64,000 bases of DNA from Solen grandis (GCA_021229015.1 CM037791.1:52552808-52616807); one strand, 5' to 3'. Shown: positions 37,108 through 48,225, counted from the first letter of the stretch. Notes: a model not told the origin generated them from the sequence alone. A program made the numbers and translations.

Positions 37108-37948
37108 AAGGCTCAGTCCCACTTGACATTTTTTTGCCTAGGGAATGTACTCCCGATGGAAATTGATGAGCGTCCCCTGTGTCCCGCGGTAGCTTCGAAA
37201 GCGTCGCGAGCTATGTGGAGTCATTGGGAGGCCTCGGGAGAACTTCATTGTTTGCATTGAAATTTTTCCCTATATGTTCTCAAAGTTTTATTGGGGAAAT
37301 CAGGCCGGGGAAACATACGCATAGCTTCCCGAAAGCTCCTGGGAAGCATTCATGGGGATTTCGCTAAATATTTTTTCGACCGAGGAACCCCAAGGCTTCG
37401 GCGATGTCTCGAAAGTTTGGCAACTTTTCTGTGACACATTCCAGATCTTGTGATAGAATCTCAGAATACATGTATTCGCAAAAGATTCGACAAGCGCACT
37501 CTAAAATTTGTTTCTTTTTTGGTCAACTTTTGACTGAAACGGTCAAAAAGGCCATGGGACATTGCTGGGGGCATCCTCATAAACCCCCGAAAGTCTACCC
37601 TTGATTGTGTCCATCACTAAATTCTCATAATCTCCATAGCCTATGATGGTTCGCTACAACGATGCATCCCCTAATCTACGGGAATATTCCCCCGATGATG
37701 TTTTAAATTCGGTGAAGCTCCGAGGAACCTTCCCCGATCATCGGAGAAATGTCCCGAACATCGGGAGCCATCCCCAATAATACAAGGTCATTGTACCATA
37801 ACCGAAACAGCAGTGAACGTTTCATCGGACCAATCCCGAAGCTTCTCATGGGACTGCTCCGTCTTTTTGGCTCAAACATCTGATGCCATCGGGAGAAAAT
37901 TTGTATATTTCCACATCGCCGATGATTTTTCTCCAGTGGGACCTAGGC
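37108..37948. mobile_element. TIR element filled with CCCGA/TCGGG motifs
   Basis: Imperfect terminal inverted repeats (GGCTCAGTCCCACTTGAC left; GCCTAGGTCCCACTGGAG as the complement of the right) bound about 840 bp. The interior is full of CCCGA, CCCCGAT, TCGGGA and GAAGCTTC-like motifs, far more CG-rich than the flanks. Its architecture parallels 34768-35844 with a different motif. Confidence 0.6.
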
Positions 37949-38100
37949 ATTAGATTCATGGTCTTCAAGTTTTAAAAAAAAAAAAAAAAAAAACGAAAAA
38001 AAAAAACCCCATAAAAAACCTTCACTTTTAGCCCCAGATACCCTTCAGAATGCATCTCCGTCACACTAAACCCCCCTTTTTTCCGGGGGAGCATGTCCCC

Positions 38101-38200
38101 NNNNNNNNNNNNNNNNNNNNNNNNNNNNNNNNNNNNNNNNNNNNNNNNNNNNNNNNNNNNNNNNNNNNNNNNNNNNNNNNNNNNNNNNNNNNNNNNNNNN
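38101..38200. other. Assembly gap (100 N)
   Basis: Exactly 100 N, a placeholder of unknown true length, next to poly-A and poly-C tracts. Confidence 1.
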
Positions 38201-38463
38201 GGACCCCCTATCACTCACATCACATTCAGACTTTGCCCCCCCCCCCCCCCCCCCCCCCCCCCAGTGGAAAAATTCTGGATCCGGGCCTCATATAGGTTAC
38301 TAAGGTACCTTAATTTAAAGTAGCTCGTTCACTGATGATCGGTAGAAATTGAAAAAAAAGGCAAGTGTAGGTGACATTACACGGGAAAACGCCATATTCG
38401 TAAGCGCAATTTTGGCGAAAACGGTTAAATATAAAATAAGGTATCCCCGTAACAACTGCTTAC

Positions 38464-38540
38464 CACGTGACACGTTCTGCAACATGGCGTAGGGCAGAGA
38501 TTTCGTAAGTTTAGCCTATGAAGTTAGCGCATGCGCGAAA
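38464..38540. promoter_or_regulatory. NRF1 / E-box / YY1-like cluster
   Basis: CACGTG at about 38465, ACATGGCGT at about 38483 and GCGCATGCGC at 38527-38536 lie within 75 bases. This resembles a TATA-less housekeeping promoter, but no adjacent exon was recognised. Confidence 0.3.
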
Positions 38541-38925
38541 AGTGAAAGTGATCAGCCAAGTGATGGCAAATGAAAATAGAAATCTAAACATAATTTTTTT
38601 ATGATTCTAAATACTGTTTCAATACTTTCTGTGACGGTTAGGGTTAGAGTTACAATCACAGATGGTTGCATTGGGTGGTCATGCGCCTGTAGATGGGTAT
38701 TGATAGACTTAAACACGTAAAAAGTTAAAAATCAAGCCTTTAGTCATTGACCATCTGTGAACGAGCTGCTTTAATCACAGTGTACGAATTTAGACTACAA
38801 ACGGAAGTCGACACCGAGTAGGCATACACAATATTACGTGAATGCTCAAAGATGAGTGTTATACTTTTTTTACAGCCTACGAAAATAAGACTGTTTTAGT
38901 TTCAAAGATAAATATGTCTCACATA

Positions 38926-39999
38926 TTTTTAGCTCACCCGTCGTCCGTCGTGCATTTTCAACAATTGATTGTGAACACTCTAGATGAAACAGTTTTTGCT
39001 CAATCTTCATGAAATTTGTTCAGGATGTCTGTCTACATGATATCTTGAATGAGTCTGCAATAGGGTCATGTAGGGGCAAAAACTAGGTCAGCAGGTCAAA
39101 TCTTAGAAAATCTTAGAAAAACATCGTGAACACATCAGAGGCCACATTTTTGGCCAAACATCCATGGAACTTGGTCAAAATGTTTATCTACAGGAAATCT
39201 CGGAGTTCGAAAGGTCACATGGTCACATGGGGTCAAAAAGTAGGTCACCAGGGCAAATCTTAGGAAACGTTGTGACCACTCTAAGCCACATTTTTAGCTT
39301 AATTTTCATGGAATTTTGTCAGAATGTTTGTTTACATAAAATCTTGTATGAGTTCGAAAATAGATCACTTTGGGTCAAAAAGTAGGTCACCAGGGCAAAT
39401 TTTATAAAAACCTTGTGAACACTCTAAAGGTAACAATTTGGGGGCAACCTCCTTGTAACTTGGTCAGAATGTTTGTTTATATGAAGTCTCAGATGAGTTA
39501 ATAACTGGGGCACATGGGGCCAAAAAGATCACCAGATCAAAAAGTAATTTTATGAACTCTCTAGAGGCCACATTTTTCGCTTAATCTTCATCGACTTTGG
39601 TCTGAAAGTTTGTCTACATGAATTCTTGCATGAGTTCGAAAATGGGTCATGTGGGGTCAAAAAGTAAGTCAAATCTTAGAAAGAGCTTATGAACACTGAG
39701 CCAAAGACAATCTTCTTGGAATTTAGTCAGAATGTTTGCCTTCATAAAATCTTGGATGAGTTAAAAACTGAGCCTCATGGTGTCAAACAGAAGGTCACCT
39801 GGTCAAATCAGAGAAAACCTATATGAACACTGTAGAAACTTTTTTCCCCCAAAATTATAAGAATAAATTTGGGGGAAAGATGGGGGATTTTCCTCTTGAA
39901 TGCAAATTTAGGCAGGGTCGAAATATAGGTCAATTAATCAAATGTTAGAAAAACATTGCAAACTGTTGAGGGACACAGGGCAATCTTTGCCCTCTTGTT
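38926..39999 (-). repeat. Hairpin-ended repeat copy, minus strand
   Basis: It reads on the minus strand from AACAAGAGGGCAAAGATTGCC (39999) to GGGTGAGCTAAAAA (38926). The core is of the 145-bp type (GGGTCAAAAAGTAGGTCACC on plus). Strongly diverged head. Confidence 0.85.
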
Positions 40000-41006
40000 T
40001 TATTACTTATTTAAAGACCCAGTGTCATTATAGCCCATTAAGGCTAGGCATTTAGTGCGGTCTTAATTAAGAATCTAAAATAAAAGAGATTTAAGATCTT
40101 ATTTAAGATCTTTTATACGAAAAACTCTCTACATGCTAAAGTATAAAGCCAAAGGTATAAGTGGAGGAAATACCATAAAAAGATTGATTTTGAATTTTTA
40201 TAGCTAAAAAGCCAGCAAGGTACTAATCCTTGAAAAGGGTCCAAAAAAAATTATTTTTCATATTTGAACGCACACATCTGTTTGCCCCCCTCGGATGCTA
40301 TAATCTAATGAGGCCCATAATGGGTAGGTTCTTTGCTGCTTTTTTTTCAGAAATGAAGATGATAGTATGCAAACAAACTAAATGTGGACGACGGATGACG
40401 GCCGGACATTCATCGATTCTAATAGCTTATCCTGAGCACGTGTGCTCAGGTGAGTTAAAAGGTCATGAAGTGACAATACGTTTATGTGCAAATGAAATGA
40501 AATTCTTACTTTTGGATTTGAGAATCGAAGAATATTGGAATTTTCTATACAGATTAAGAAACTAGCCGACCCTCTGGCAGCCTAAATTTTTAAGGGATTT
40601 ACTTAATTTAGCAACTGTGTTATAGGGCCATAAAAGGGCTTTAAATGGAACATACCGGTGGTGCCAAATGAATTCAAATTCTGACCATTAGATTCAGAGT
40701 AAAAAAAAACTTAGTGAAGTACCTCCCAAGAATCTTCCTATCCAAGGACTATACATTTCTGGTCTCTGGTTTCAGAAGAGATGTCATAAATGCAAATTGT
40801 GGACGCATGATGGGTGCAAGGAGTTCAAAATTGCTTGTCTCTGGTGAGCAAATGATAAAAGATGGACAAAACGAACATATAAATGTACACAAATTTATTG
40901 AAGATAACTGCTATTTATACAATGAACAGAAAATACAATTAATACTGGCCTGTAGATTTGAGGTAGTGTCACTGTGTTTTCATGTTTTATGTGGCCTATA
41001 CTTTAC
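40000..41006. other. 3' flank of IAP gene, with a satellite remnant at 40348-40462
   Basis: GAAATGAAGATGATAG... to CTGAGCACGTGTGCTCAGGTGAG is the tail of another hairpin-ended repeat. The rest holds only short ORFs. No clear AATAAA polyadenylation signal was pinned for the IAP transcript. Confidence 0.55.
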
Positions 41007-41216
41007 TCATGACATGTACGTGCGTACAGTACCTTTTATATAAGAGCTACAAGATGAGCAATATTTCAGTTTTTTCGAACAAGGCTCGCATGTCACTAAA
41101 TGACCACACGGTAAAAATACAATACAGTTTTCAGATACTTTACACTCACTACACAAGCTTTGCGCTTTTAGTCTCTCATTCTCTCTCTTTAACTCTTCAA
41201 GTGATGATGGACCTTT
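41007..41216 (-). CDS. IAP terminal exon, RING finger
   Basis: Acceptor GTCAATTCCAG before 41216, stop TGA at 41009-41007. It codes residues 603-671: a charged helix, then the RING with LPCGHLVTC and the C-terminal tail. All eight zinc ligands are present. The usual Cys-Pro before the last ligand pair is replaced by CSSC. Confidence 0.92.
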   Translation of the reverse strand, partial: KGPSSLEELKRENERLKAQSLCSECKVSENCIVFLPCGHLVTCEPCSKKLKYCSSCSSYIKGTVRTYMS

Positions 41217-42801
41217 CTGGAATTGACAATACTGGATGCTTGCTTTTGAACAACACCAACGCCTTTAGTTTTCTTTGTAATCGATTGTTTCTTTGTTTTA
41301 ACACTCATGCTCTTTGATTGCGTGTCCTCCTTGGGTGGATCGTGGTTGCTATGGGAACAAGTCACTGCTACACTTACGGGCCCATTTGTTGCAGTAGCTA
41401 TGTGTTCCACTGTGTCATACACATTGGATGACTTTTCCTCCAGGTTAAGCACAGTCCGCATTATGCTCTCCGATGTAATGCCTTCCCGACCTGGTTATGA
41501 TCAAATAAAAATGACATGATGAAATGTATTATGTTTTGTTGTTATGAAGATGTACTTTTAATATGATAGTAACATAAAACAAGAGATCCATCATGGCCCT
41601 TAATTGCTCACCTGATTACTGACCATGCCTTACCCATGATCTCACTTGACCGAGATATCATCAAGACAAACATTCTGACCTAGTTTGAGAAAGATTTGGC
41701 TAATAACATGGCCAGGAGTATACTTAGATTTCACCTAGTGACTAATTTTTTACCATGCCCTACCAATGATCGAACTTGACCAAGATATCATCAACACAAA
41801 CATTTCTAACAAGTTTGATAAAGATTTGGCTAAAAATGTGACCCCCTGTGGTATAAACAAGAATTTACTCAAAATTGACCTAGTTACCTACTTTCTGACC
41901 CCACCCCACCCATGACCGAGATATTATCAAGACAAACATTCTGAGCAAGTCTGAGACAGGTTGAACCAAATATGTGGCCCACTGAGTGTAAACACGATTA
42001 AACCAAGAGTTGACCTAGTGACCTATTTTTTGACCCTGCCCCACCCATGATCGAACTCGGGCGAGACATCAAGACATACAGTCTGAGCAAGTTTGAGGAA
42101 GACTGGATAAAAATTGTGGCTTCTATAGAATAATCACTGAAATTGTTGACATTCTTTATATAATTAAAGGACCGTAACTCTTGACCTAATGGGCCAATAT
42201 CAGTGATAATCAAACTTAGCTGAGAGATTAGGACCATAAAATTGTTGTAAAGTTTGAAGAAGATTGCTTAAGAAAAAGGAACCCCAATGTTGTTTTAACA
42301 TTGCCATAAAATTTGAAGATATTATTCAAGAAATGAAGACGCTAGAGTGTAAAGAAAGTGAAATCTGGTATTTTTATATTAACAGGGGCATAACTCCTGA
42401 CCTAATAGGCCAATATCAGCCATAATTGAACCTGACTAGATTAGACTTGACTATTTGAGTTTACCGTCGCCTCGACAGTTTTTCAGTCATATAGCGACGT
42501 CCAGCTAATTACAGGTGGAGGAAGACTCCGAATGCACGGAGACATCCGGGTAGAACCACCGACCTACCGCAAGCCAGCTGGAAGGCTTCCTCACATGAAA
42601 ATCCGAATGACCCTGCAGGGATTCGAACCCACGCGGTGAGGGGCTGAGTAAGTGTTAAAGTCAGCGATTTTACCCTCTCGGCCACGGATGCCCCTAATCG
42701 AGATATTATGATCATAAACATCGTCATAGTTTGAAGATGATTGTTCAAGAAATGAAGATGCTAGAGTGTAAACACTAAAATTGTTGACGACCCACGATCA
42801 C

Positions 42802-42837
<36 letters not shown>

Positions 42838-43746
42838 CCATCCTCCTCATCATCATTATCATAATCGTTACCTTTTTCCTTGAGAACCACAGCAATTGCC
42901 TCTTTGATGATTTTTGGCTCATAACCCATTTCTAGCACACTCTGAGCGGCGTCAGACGTCAGCATACGACTTATCTCGTCATTTGGAATATAGCTGAAAT
43001 CTGCAAAGTAAAACAAATACAACATCAAATTATCTATTGATATAAAATCTTCCAACACTTTATATTGTGTTTACATTTCAAATCATGAAATAATATAACC
43101 TTAAAATTATACTAGGTTAAAGAAATGCTAAATTTTAATTTAAATTAATGAAAGAACTAAAATACTTACCATGTGCACCACCGGAAGCCCCTTCTTGATT
43201 TACCGACTGAAATAAAACAATGTATGAAATTATACATGTGTGATAAATACCATAAACTGGCTTGCGGTCATCTGATACTTTATGTAAGGAATGCGATTCC
43301 CCTAATACTGTCAGTATCTGTCAGTAAAGCAGCTTTCATGCAGATTTCTACACGAACAGCTGCGAAAATTTGTCTGGTTTATAACAAGTTACGAGCTGAA
43401 CTGCAAATCAAGCGAATACACCGGAAGTAGAATTATTTTGCCGGCGCCATCTTTTCGAAACATGTTCGTACTAGAATCTTATAGTCACAAGATTTTGTGC
43501 TTGATTATCATGGCAAAACAGTTTCAAATACTACGAACGTGTACGAACATGTAACGAACTACCGGACCAAATTTTTCATCGTAATTTACTTAATCAGTCT
43601 AATCACACCATATAGAAAGTACTAATGGAAACTGATCGGAAATAACCCGCTACAAATGATTCATCGGCTGTTAGGATTAACAAGGGAAATTATAGCCATT
43701 TCCTGAATTACACTAATACAATACAATAATCAGTAATACAGCCATC

Positions 43747-43781
<35 letters not shown>

Positions 43782-46311
43782 ACATTTGCCAAAGTGACAT
43801 ATCTTCCGTTTTCATTTGCTTGTTTTCTTCATGAACTTCCCTATTCAAATTTTATGAGGTGCCTAGGAACAATTGAGCTTTTCTCTTTAAGTTTCGGCCA
43901 AAGGCCTATATCAAAATATAAACAACTATTGTTGGCACTACATGATTGCAATTTCCTGCGACCATAACAAACTAAAACCAAATAATTCATCGTACTTACG
44001 TAACCACGCCATATAGGAATTAACTAACTGGACACGTGATCGGGAATAACCCGCTTCCGACAGTTTCTATTCTGTTATAGTTGCGGGAAATTTCAATTAC
44101 AAAGTGTCACCAATAATCGTTTATACTTTGATAAGTAAAATATGTATAAAACTAAGTCTTTCCCACGGAAAAACCCTGAAGATTATATTGTTATAATGAA
44201 CAATTAACAGGAACATGAAATTATAATCAGCTAATCCTGTTTTTTCATCCATCCACCTGTCGGTACGTCCAGCCAGATTCAGCCAAACAAATGTCCATCA
44301 GACTATCCAGCTTTTTTCCTCTTAATTAACATAACGCCAAAACAGGTATAGCCCCGTCCCCGAATGTTTGTCGGAGGTTGTTGAAGTAAGGTAACTACTG
44401 AAAGCAAGATTCACGTGCATTTGTTTGTTGCAGGTTTGTACAGCTTTCCACTAGTTAAACCGATATGCATATTCATTTCGGGGCGTTTTGGCGTCATGTT
44501 AAGTAAGATTCGTACCACACAAAACTAAACATCCATATTACTTCTGCAAAAAGCTTATTACCTCTTCTGTAATCGTTACGGCCATTTGCACGAGTTCGAT
44601 GAACTCTCGTCCCTTCACGTTGTTCAGGTAAACGCAATCCTTTGACCATCTGGCATGCTCAATGAATGGGTCGTCCTCTTTATCCCAATGTCTGAGTCCT
44701 TTAAAAGTTTATCAAAATAAAAATTAGGTATTACGGAGTCACTTTAGGATCCTTGAAATGCATATAACAAAGAAGAAAGTGTGTGGACACACAAACAGAC
44801 AGACACGGAAGAGTGATGCCTATATGTCAAGTCTGCTTTCAGCAGGTGACACAAAAAAGCAAAGTTATTTTATGCATGTCTTTCCCTTTTAGATTCACTC
44901 AGAAATAATTTGTCAATTAATAATGCAAATAACTTTGTTATAGGATGATACAGAATATAATAGGCGTGTGTTATGTATGCATTTTCAATCATTGATATGT
45001 CATATGAAATTAGAAATAGAACATGCAAAAGCACCTACGTTCATTATTTTTTTTAATGACTGGGTGTCTCTCTAATCTATTTAAAATGCTTTCAATGTGA
45101 GAACCTGTATAGTACATAAGTCAGATTACTATACAAAAGTATATGTTTCGGACCTTGTTACCCTGCTGAGTGTGTCTTGTTATTTATGGAAACCTAAAAT
45201 ACTCGTAAATAACACCTACCTGTGCCACAGAAGAAGCACCTGACACAGTCTCCAAAACCTGGAAATAAAATAAAGTTGTTGCTATGATTACACATACCCA
45301 TACACATACACACACTGACATGACTTGTTTATGATATCAACCGAGTCTCTCTCTCTCTCTCTCTCTCTCTGTTGGGATGATTAAGTACCCTTAATCTTAA
45401 TGAATAGTAAAGCTTATTTATACCAGATGGAAATTATAAACAAGTATGATGTCATCGCTGAAATGTGAATACCTGCGTAATTTAGGAAACACGTCATGCA
45501 GCTTTTTTATAGTGATATAGGCAAAAAGAAACACACACACACACACACACACACAATCGGCACTGTATATATTCATGACATTGGTAATTTATGAATTGCG
45601 CACGTATATAAAGATAAACAAAGTGGATTATAATAATGACTATATCTTTAAAAATGAGCTCGCACCGTGTCCTCGAAAAATACTTAAGCCCAATTTCAGG
45701 TTTAAACTCAAATATCTGAGCCAGAATATGATATTGAACAATATTTTAAAATATCTCACTGAAATAAACACGCTCAAGTATACTTGAATAAGTTTCGGAG
45801 GGGTCTCAAACACTGTCTCAAGCTTAACTGTGTACGAAATTGAAGCTGAGAATGAGCTTAAGGTAAAGTCCCTGTAATGGTTCCGCTACGTCTTGGACCA
45901 CTTAACCTCTACCAAGATAGCCAAGGTACCCTAATGAAACATTAGGAAACCCTGGTTATTTCCGTGAATGGCCATGAGGTCCGAAATGAGTGGAACTATT
46001 AATTGAAACGCTGTGAGCACCGCTCCTCGATCAAGTTTAGCTGAGTATGATAATTATACTAAGGTTAGAGTATGAATGCGAATTTTATCATATTCGTGAA
46101 ATAGACAGTCTTTATTTTTTACCCCAAAATACATAACGTGCAAATGAATAAAACTGTTTGTATGGTCTAAAGCGTCAATTATTTAGTCGATCACAGATCT
46201 CTAGTATACATGTAGATCAATAGCAGGCATTCCACAATTCTAAACTTAAATTTCCTACAAAATGTTCATTTAAATTCAGTGTAATCATGGGTTGAAAAGG
46301 AAGCAAAAAAA

Positions 46312-46348
<37 letters not shown>

Positions 46349-48203
46349 ACCACAACCACCAACAAAACTTTTTTTTCAATTTTAAAACTGAAATCATCAA
46401 TTAATAAATTAACAAATTGTAGAGATTTAGTGTTCTTAAAATCACCACGAAATACATTGTAACTTAATTATCGCCAGGCAGAAAATAAGGAATTAAGCTT
46501 AACATTTGAAATGAATTCAAATGCCACGTTTCTTTAATGTCAAAAAGGAACTTTCGGATGCGTAGGACTCACAAGCTTGTTAGTTAGTTAGAGGAAAGTT
46601 ACGTAGGGACAACTTTAACCTACCGGCATAGTAGAAACCACTGTTAGCGAGGACTTCCGGCGCTTGGGCCGCGGTATCTGGCCAGCCATTAAAACTGGCT
46701 AGCCGCGTCGCTTTGATGGCGTAGTGTGGGTGTTTGGGCATCTCTGTGTTGATCTCTGAAATAATGGCAAGTATTTTCAATAATTGCAAGTACTTTTAAT
46801 AATGGCAAGTATTTTTAATAATGGCAAGTACTAACTTTATCATTTCTTTAGCAAATATATACCGGTACATAATACATGTAACTAAAAGAAACAAACATGT
46901 AATGACATAACCAACAGCATCAGTATTATCAGTTGAGAGATAAAATGAATATCTTGAACTCAAATTATTGAGAGGATTACATACCTAAATGTCTTGCAGA
47001 CAGCGGTCTGTTTATGTGTCCTTGTCTATCCCTCTGTTTGATTTGTGAACCAGAGGTGAGTTTGGAAGGTCTCAATGTAGAACTTGTTCTTCCTTCTGCT
47101 CCAATTCCTAAACTTCCTGCTGGCTCTGGTATAGCGTCTAGTACAGCAAATTTGTCTCTAACAGAGTCGTTCATGACATCAGGCACACTATAGTTTACAT
47201 GAGAATTGTTTTTGATGAATCTGCAGTTCGGTGATGCTAGTTTATGGACTTTAAACGGGTCATCTGTTTCAGTCCACCCTTTTTTACGAAGACCACAAGA
47301 ATAACAAATGACCTCATCTAACACCCCAGCATAATAGAACCCTGCGGAGGCAATACGCGTCAGATAGGGCTTGTTGTCCTGGGGGAAGTTTCGCAGTGTG
47401 CAAAGTCTTAAAAGTTCGTATTTCATGGTAATATGAGGTGTTGGCATTTCATCATTGGCGATTTGTTCCAAAATTGGCACAATCGAGCTTGCACTGTCAA
47501 TATGTGTCGACACTTGGGAAGAGGCGGTTTCAGCAAAGACGTTTTGTGGTATACCCGTAGCGGAGGATCTCCCATCTGTTTCAACAGCTCTTGACGACGT
47601 TGGCGGCGAGTTGACGTTTGATTCGTGGTTGTAATAGACATGACTTTCTACAGGTGGTATTGGCGAATCTGAATAATCGAATCTTAAGAGGTCCATAAAG
47701 GACGATTTACCTTTCGTGCATGACAATTCTTTAATATCATCTCCTGTAAGGTCTTTTGGCGATAACTCAATTACAGGAGTAATGTTTTCATCAGCAGGCA
47801 TAACAGCCTTACAAACATGCACCTGCTGTGTATTTTCCAGTGCTTCTGTGCTTTTGACTGCAAGCTCACCATCTTCTGAGTCTGACATACTTTCTTTAAT
47901 AAAGTGAGATGCGCCATCAGTGTGAGTTTGGTCATTTTCATTTAAAACTTTACAAGTATACTGCTTCTGACTTGGATGAGATTCTGACAACTGGGGTTGT
48001 TTTGATCCTTTGCATCTATCCTGAACTTCATTTGCACGCCGGACATTAAGTAACAGGACGGACATCAAATGAAGCAAGAAACATTGAAAGATGATCATAA
48101 CCCCACTCCCCTGCGGCACCGGGAAGTACCTATACCCTCCCGTCGGTGCCACAGAGAAGATATCCTGTGTGGACTCTTTGGAATGCTGAGGAATGTTTCC
48201 CAT
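41007..48203 (-). CDS. Inhibitor of apoptosis protein, BIR-BIR-UBA-RING, eight coding exons
   Basis: Joined coding exons on the minus strand: 48203-46985, 46755-46624, 45258-45220, 44698-44562, 43206-43170, 43000-42872, 41490-41378, 41216-41007. They total 2016 bases, a 671-residue protein plus TGA, and every junction has GT/AG ends and matching phase. BIR1 spans about residues 262-330 with ligands C300, C303, H320, C327. BIR2 spans about 415-490 with C458, C461, H478, C485. A UBA domain lies at about 538-585 (MGY at 546-548) and is split by an intron. The RING at 624-671 has C624, C627, C639, H641, C645, C648, C655, C658 and ends in the IAP-typical IKGTVRTYMS. Residues 1-255 are a low-complexity, Ser/Glu-rich leader. 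The family binds caspases or signalling adaptors through BIRs, ubiquitin through UBA, and acts as an E3 ligase through RING. Domain order resembles cIAP/XIAP-type proteins, but with two BIRs. The start ATG has a good context (A at -3, G at +4). Paralogue identity is not assigned. Confidence 0.9.
41378..41490 (-). CDS. IAP exon, end of UBA domain and linker
   Basis: Acceptor TTGATCATAACCAG before 41490 and a perfect donor CCC|GTAAGT after 41378. It codes residues 565-602. ITSESIMRTVLNLEE completes the last UBA helix. The frame stays open past the donor for another 60 codons, which hides this splice from simple ORF finding. Confidence 0.82.
41578..42803 (+). repeat. Hairpin-ended repeat copy inside an IAP intron
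   Basis: Head AACAAGAGATCCATCATGGCCC at 41578 is a decayed form of the family head. The interior is about 145- and 162-bp satellite units (CCAATATCAGCCATAAT, TTTGAAGATGATTG). A SINE is nested at 42458-42694. The tail runs into the ATC microsatellite at 42804, so the usual closing hairpin is lost. Confidence 0.75.
42458..42694 (-). mobile_element. tRNA-derived SINE, second copy, in an IAP intron
   Basis: Same family and strand as the copy at 50991-51245: box A GTGGCCGAGAGGG near 42671-42685, box B GGGTTCGAATCC at 42630-42619, and the same body. It is inserted inside a tandem-satellite unit of the hairpin-ended repeat in the intron between the two UBA exons. More diverged than the other copy; no clean target duplication seen. 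Confidence 0.8.
42804..42837. repeat. (ATC)n microsatellite
   Basis: About eleven ATC/TCA units just inside the intron after the first UBA exon. On the gene strand they read as GAT codons (Asp) if the intron is retained. Confidence 0.95.
42872..43000 (-). CDS. IAP exon, first part of UBA domain
   Basis: Acceptor TTTTACTTTGCAG before 43000, donor AAAAG|GTAACG after 42872. It codes residues 522-564, including AAQSVLEMGYEPKIIKEAI, the first UBA helices with the MGY loop. If the donor is not used, the frame runs into an ATC microsatellite and ends after a poly-aspartate tail at 42798. Confidence 0.85.
43170..43206 (-). CDS. IAP micro-exon, BIR2-UBA linker
   Basis: A 37-base exon (acceptor TGTTTTATTTCAG, donor CATG|GTAAGT) coding residues 510-521, SVNQEGASGGAH. 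It has no domain signature. It is accepted because its splice sites are strong and its phases (0 in, 1 out) join the BIR2 exon to the UBA exon exactly. Confidence 0.75.
43420..43456. promoter_or_regulatory. ETS and YY1-like sites inside an IAP intron
   Basis: ACCGGAAGTAG at 43420-43430 matches an ETS site, and GCGCCATCTTTT at 43444-43455 is the complement of the AAGATGGC core of YY1. The pair, with locally raised GC in an AT-rich intron, resembles a TATA-less animal promoter. No exon is visible next to it apart from IAP exons 5-8 downstream on the minus strand. Confidence 0.3.
43749..43780. repeat. (AG)n microsatellite
   Basis: Sixteen AG units inside an IAP intron. Confidence 0.97.
44562..44698 (-). 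CDS. IAP exon, C-terminal half of BIR2
   Basis: Acceptor CTTTTAAAG before 44698, donor GAG|GTAATA after 44562. It begins GLRHWDKEDDP and supplies H478 and C485 of BIR2 within the conserved EHARW context, then a short helix-rich tail (residues 464-509). Confidence 0.88.
45220..45258 (-). CDS. IAP micro-exon, zinc-binding CxxC of BIR2
   Basis: This exon is only 39 bases, with acceptor ATTTTATTTCCAG and donor ACAG|GTAGGT. It codes GFGDCVRCFFCGT, which supplies the first two zinc ligands of BIR2 (C458, C461). It is phase 1 on both sides, so skipping it would keep the frame but destroy BIR2 zinc binding. Confidence 0.88.
45346..45371. repeat. (CT)n microsatellite
   Basis: About 13 CT units in the IAP intron upstream of the 39-bp exon. 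Confidence 0.95.
45530..45555. repeat. (AC)n microsatellite
   Basis: About 13 AC units in the same IAP intron. A poly-A run lies at 46316-46347. Confidence 0.95.
46624..46755 (-). CDS. IAP exon, N-terminal half of BIR2
   Basis: Acceptor ATTATTTCAG before 46755 and donor CCG|GTAGGT after 46624. It codes residues 407-450 and ends in the BIR signature GFYYAG, phase 1 on both sides. A short tandem repeat of about 19-22 bp (AATAATGGCAAGTATTTTT-like) lies just upstream in the intron, at 46757-46835. Confidence 0.88.
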
Positions 48204-48225
48204 TTTGCTTTCCGTGTATTGTTCT
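46985..48225 (-). CDS. IAP exon with start codon and BIR1
   Basis: The splice acceptor TTTTGTTTTCAG sits at 48226 and the first ATG at 48203; 48225-48204 is 5' UTR. The exon codes residues 1-406 and the first base of 407, ending at donor AG|GTATGT (46985|46984). It carries the whole of BIR1 and the long polar leader. The open frame continues upstream of the acceptor to 48296, but the acceptor makes 48203 the better start. A hydrophobic stretch lies at residues 35-54. Confidence 0.85.

Noticed and set aside
37972..38323. ORFs running through the N block
   Set aside because: They cross the assembly gap and have no real sequence.
40230..41043. Plus-strand ORFs of about 110 residues
   Set aside because: They lie opposite the IAP terminal exon and its 3' flank, with no family features.
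41189..41377. Continuation of the UBA-exon frame to a stop at 41189
   Set aside because: A perfect GTAAGT donor at 41378 and an in-phase acceptor at 41216 lead to a complete RING, which is far more likely than the read-through tail.
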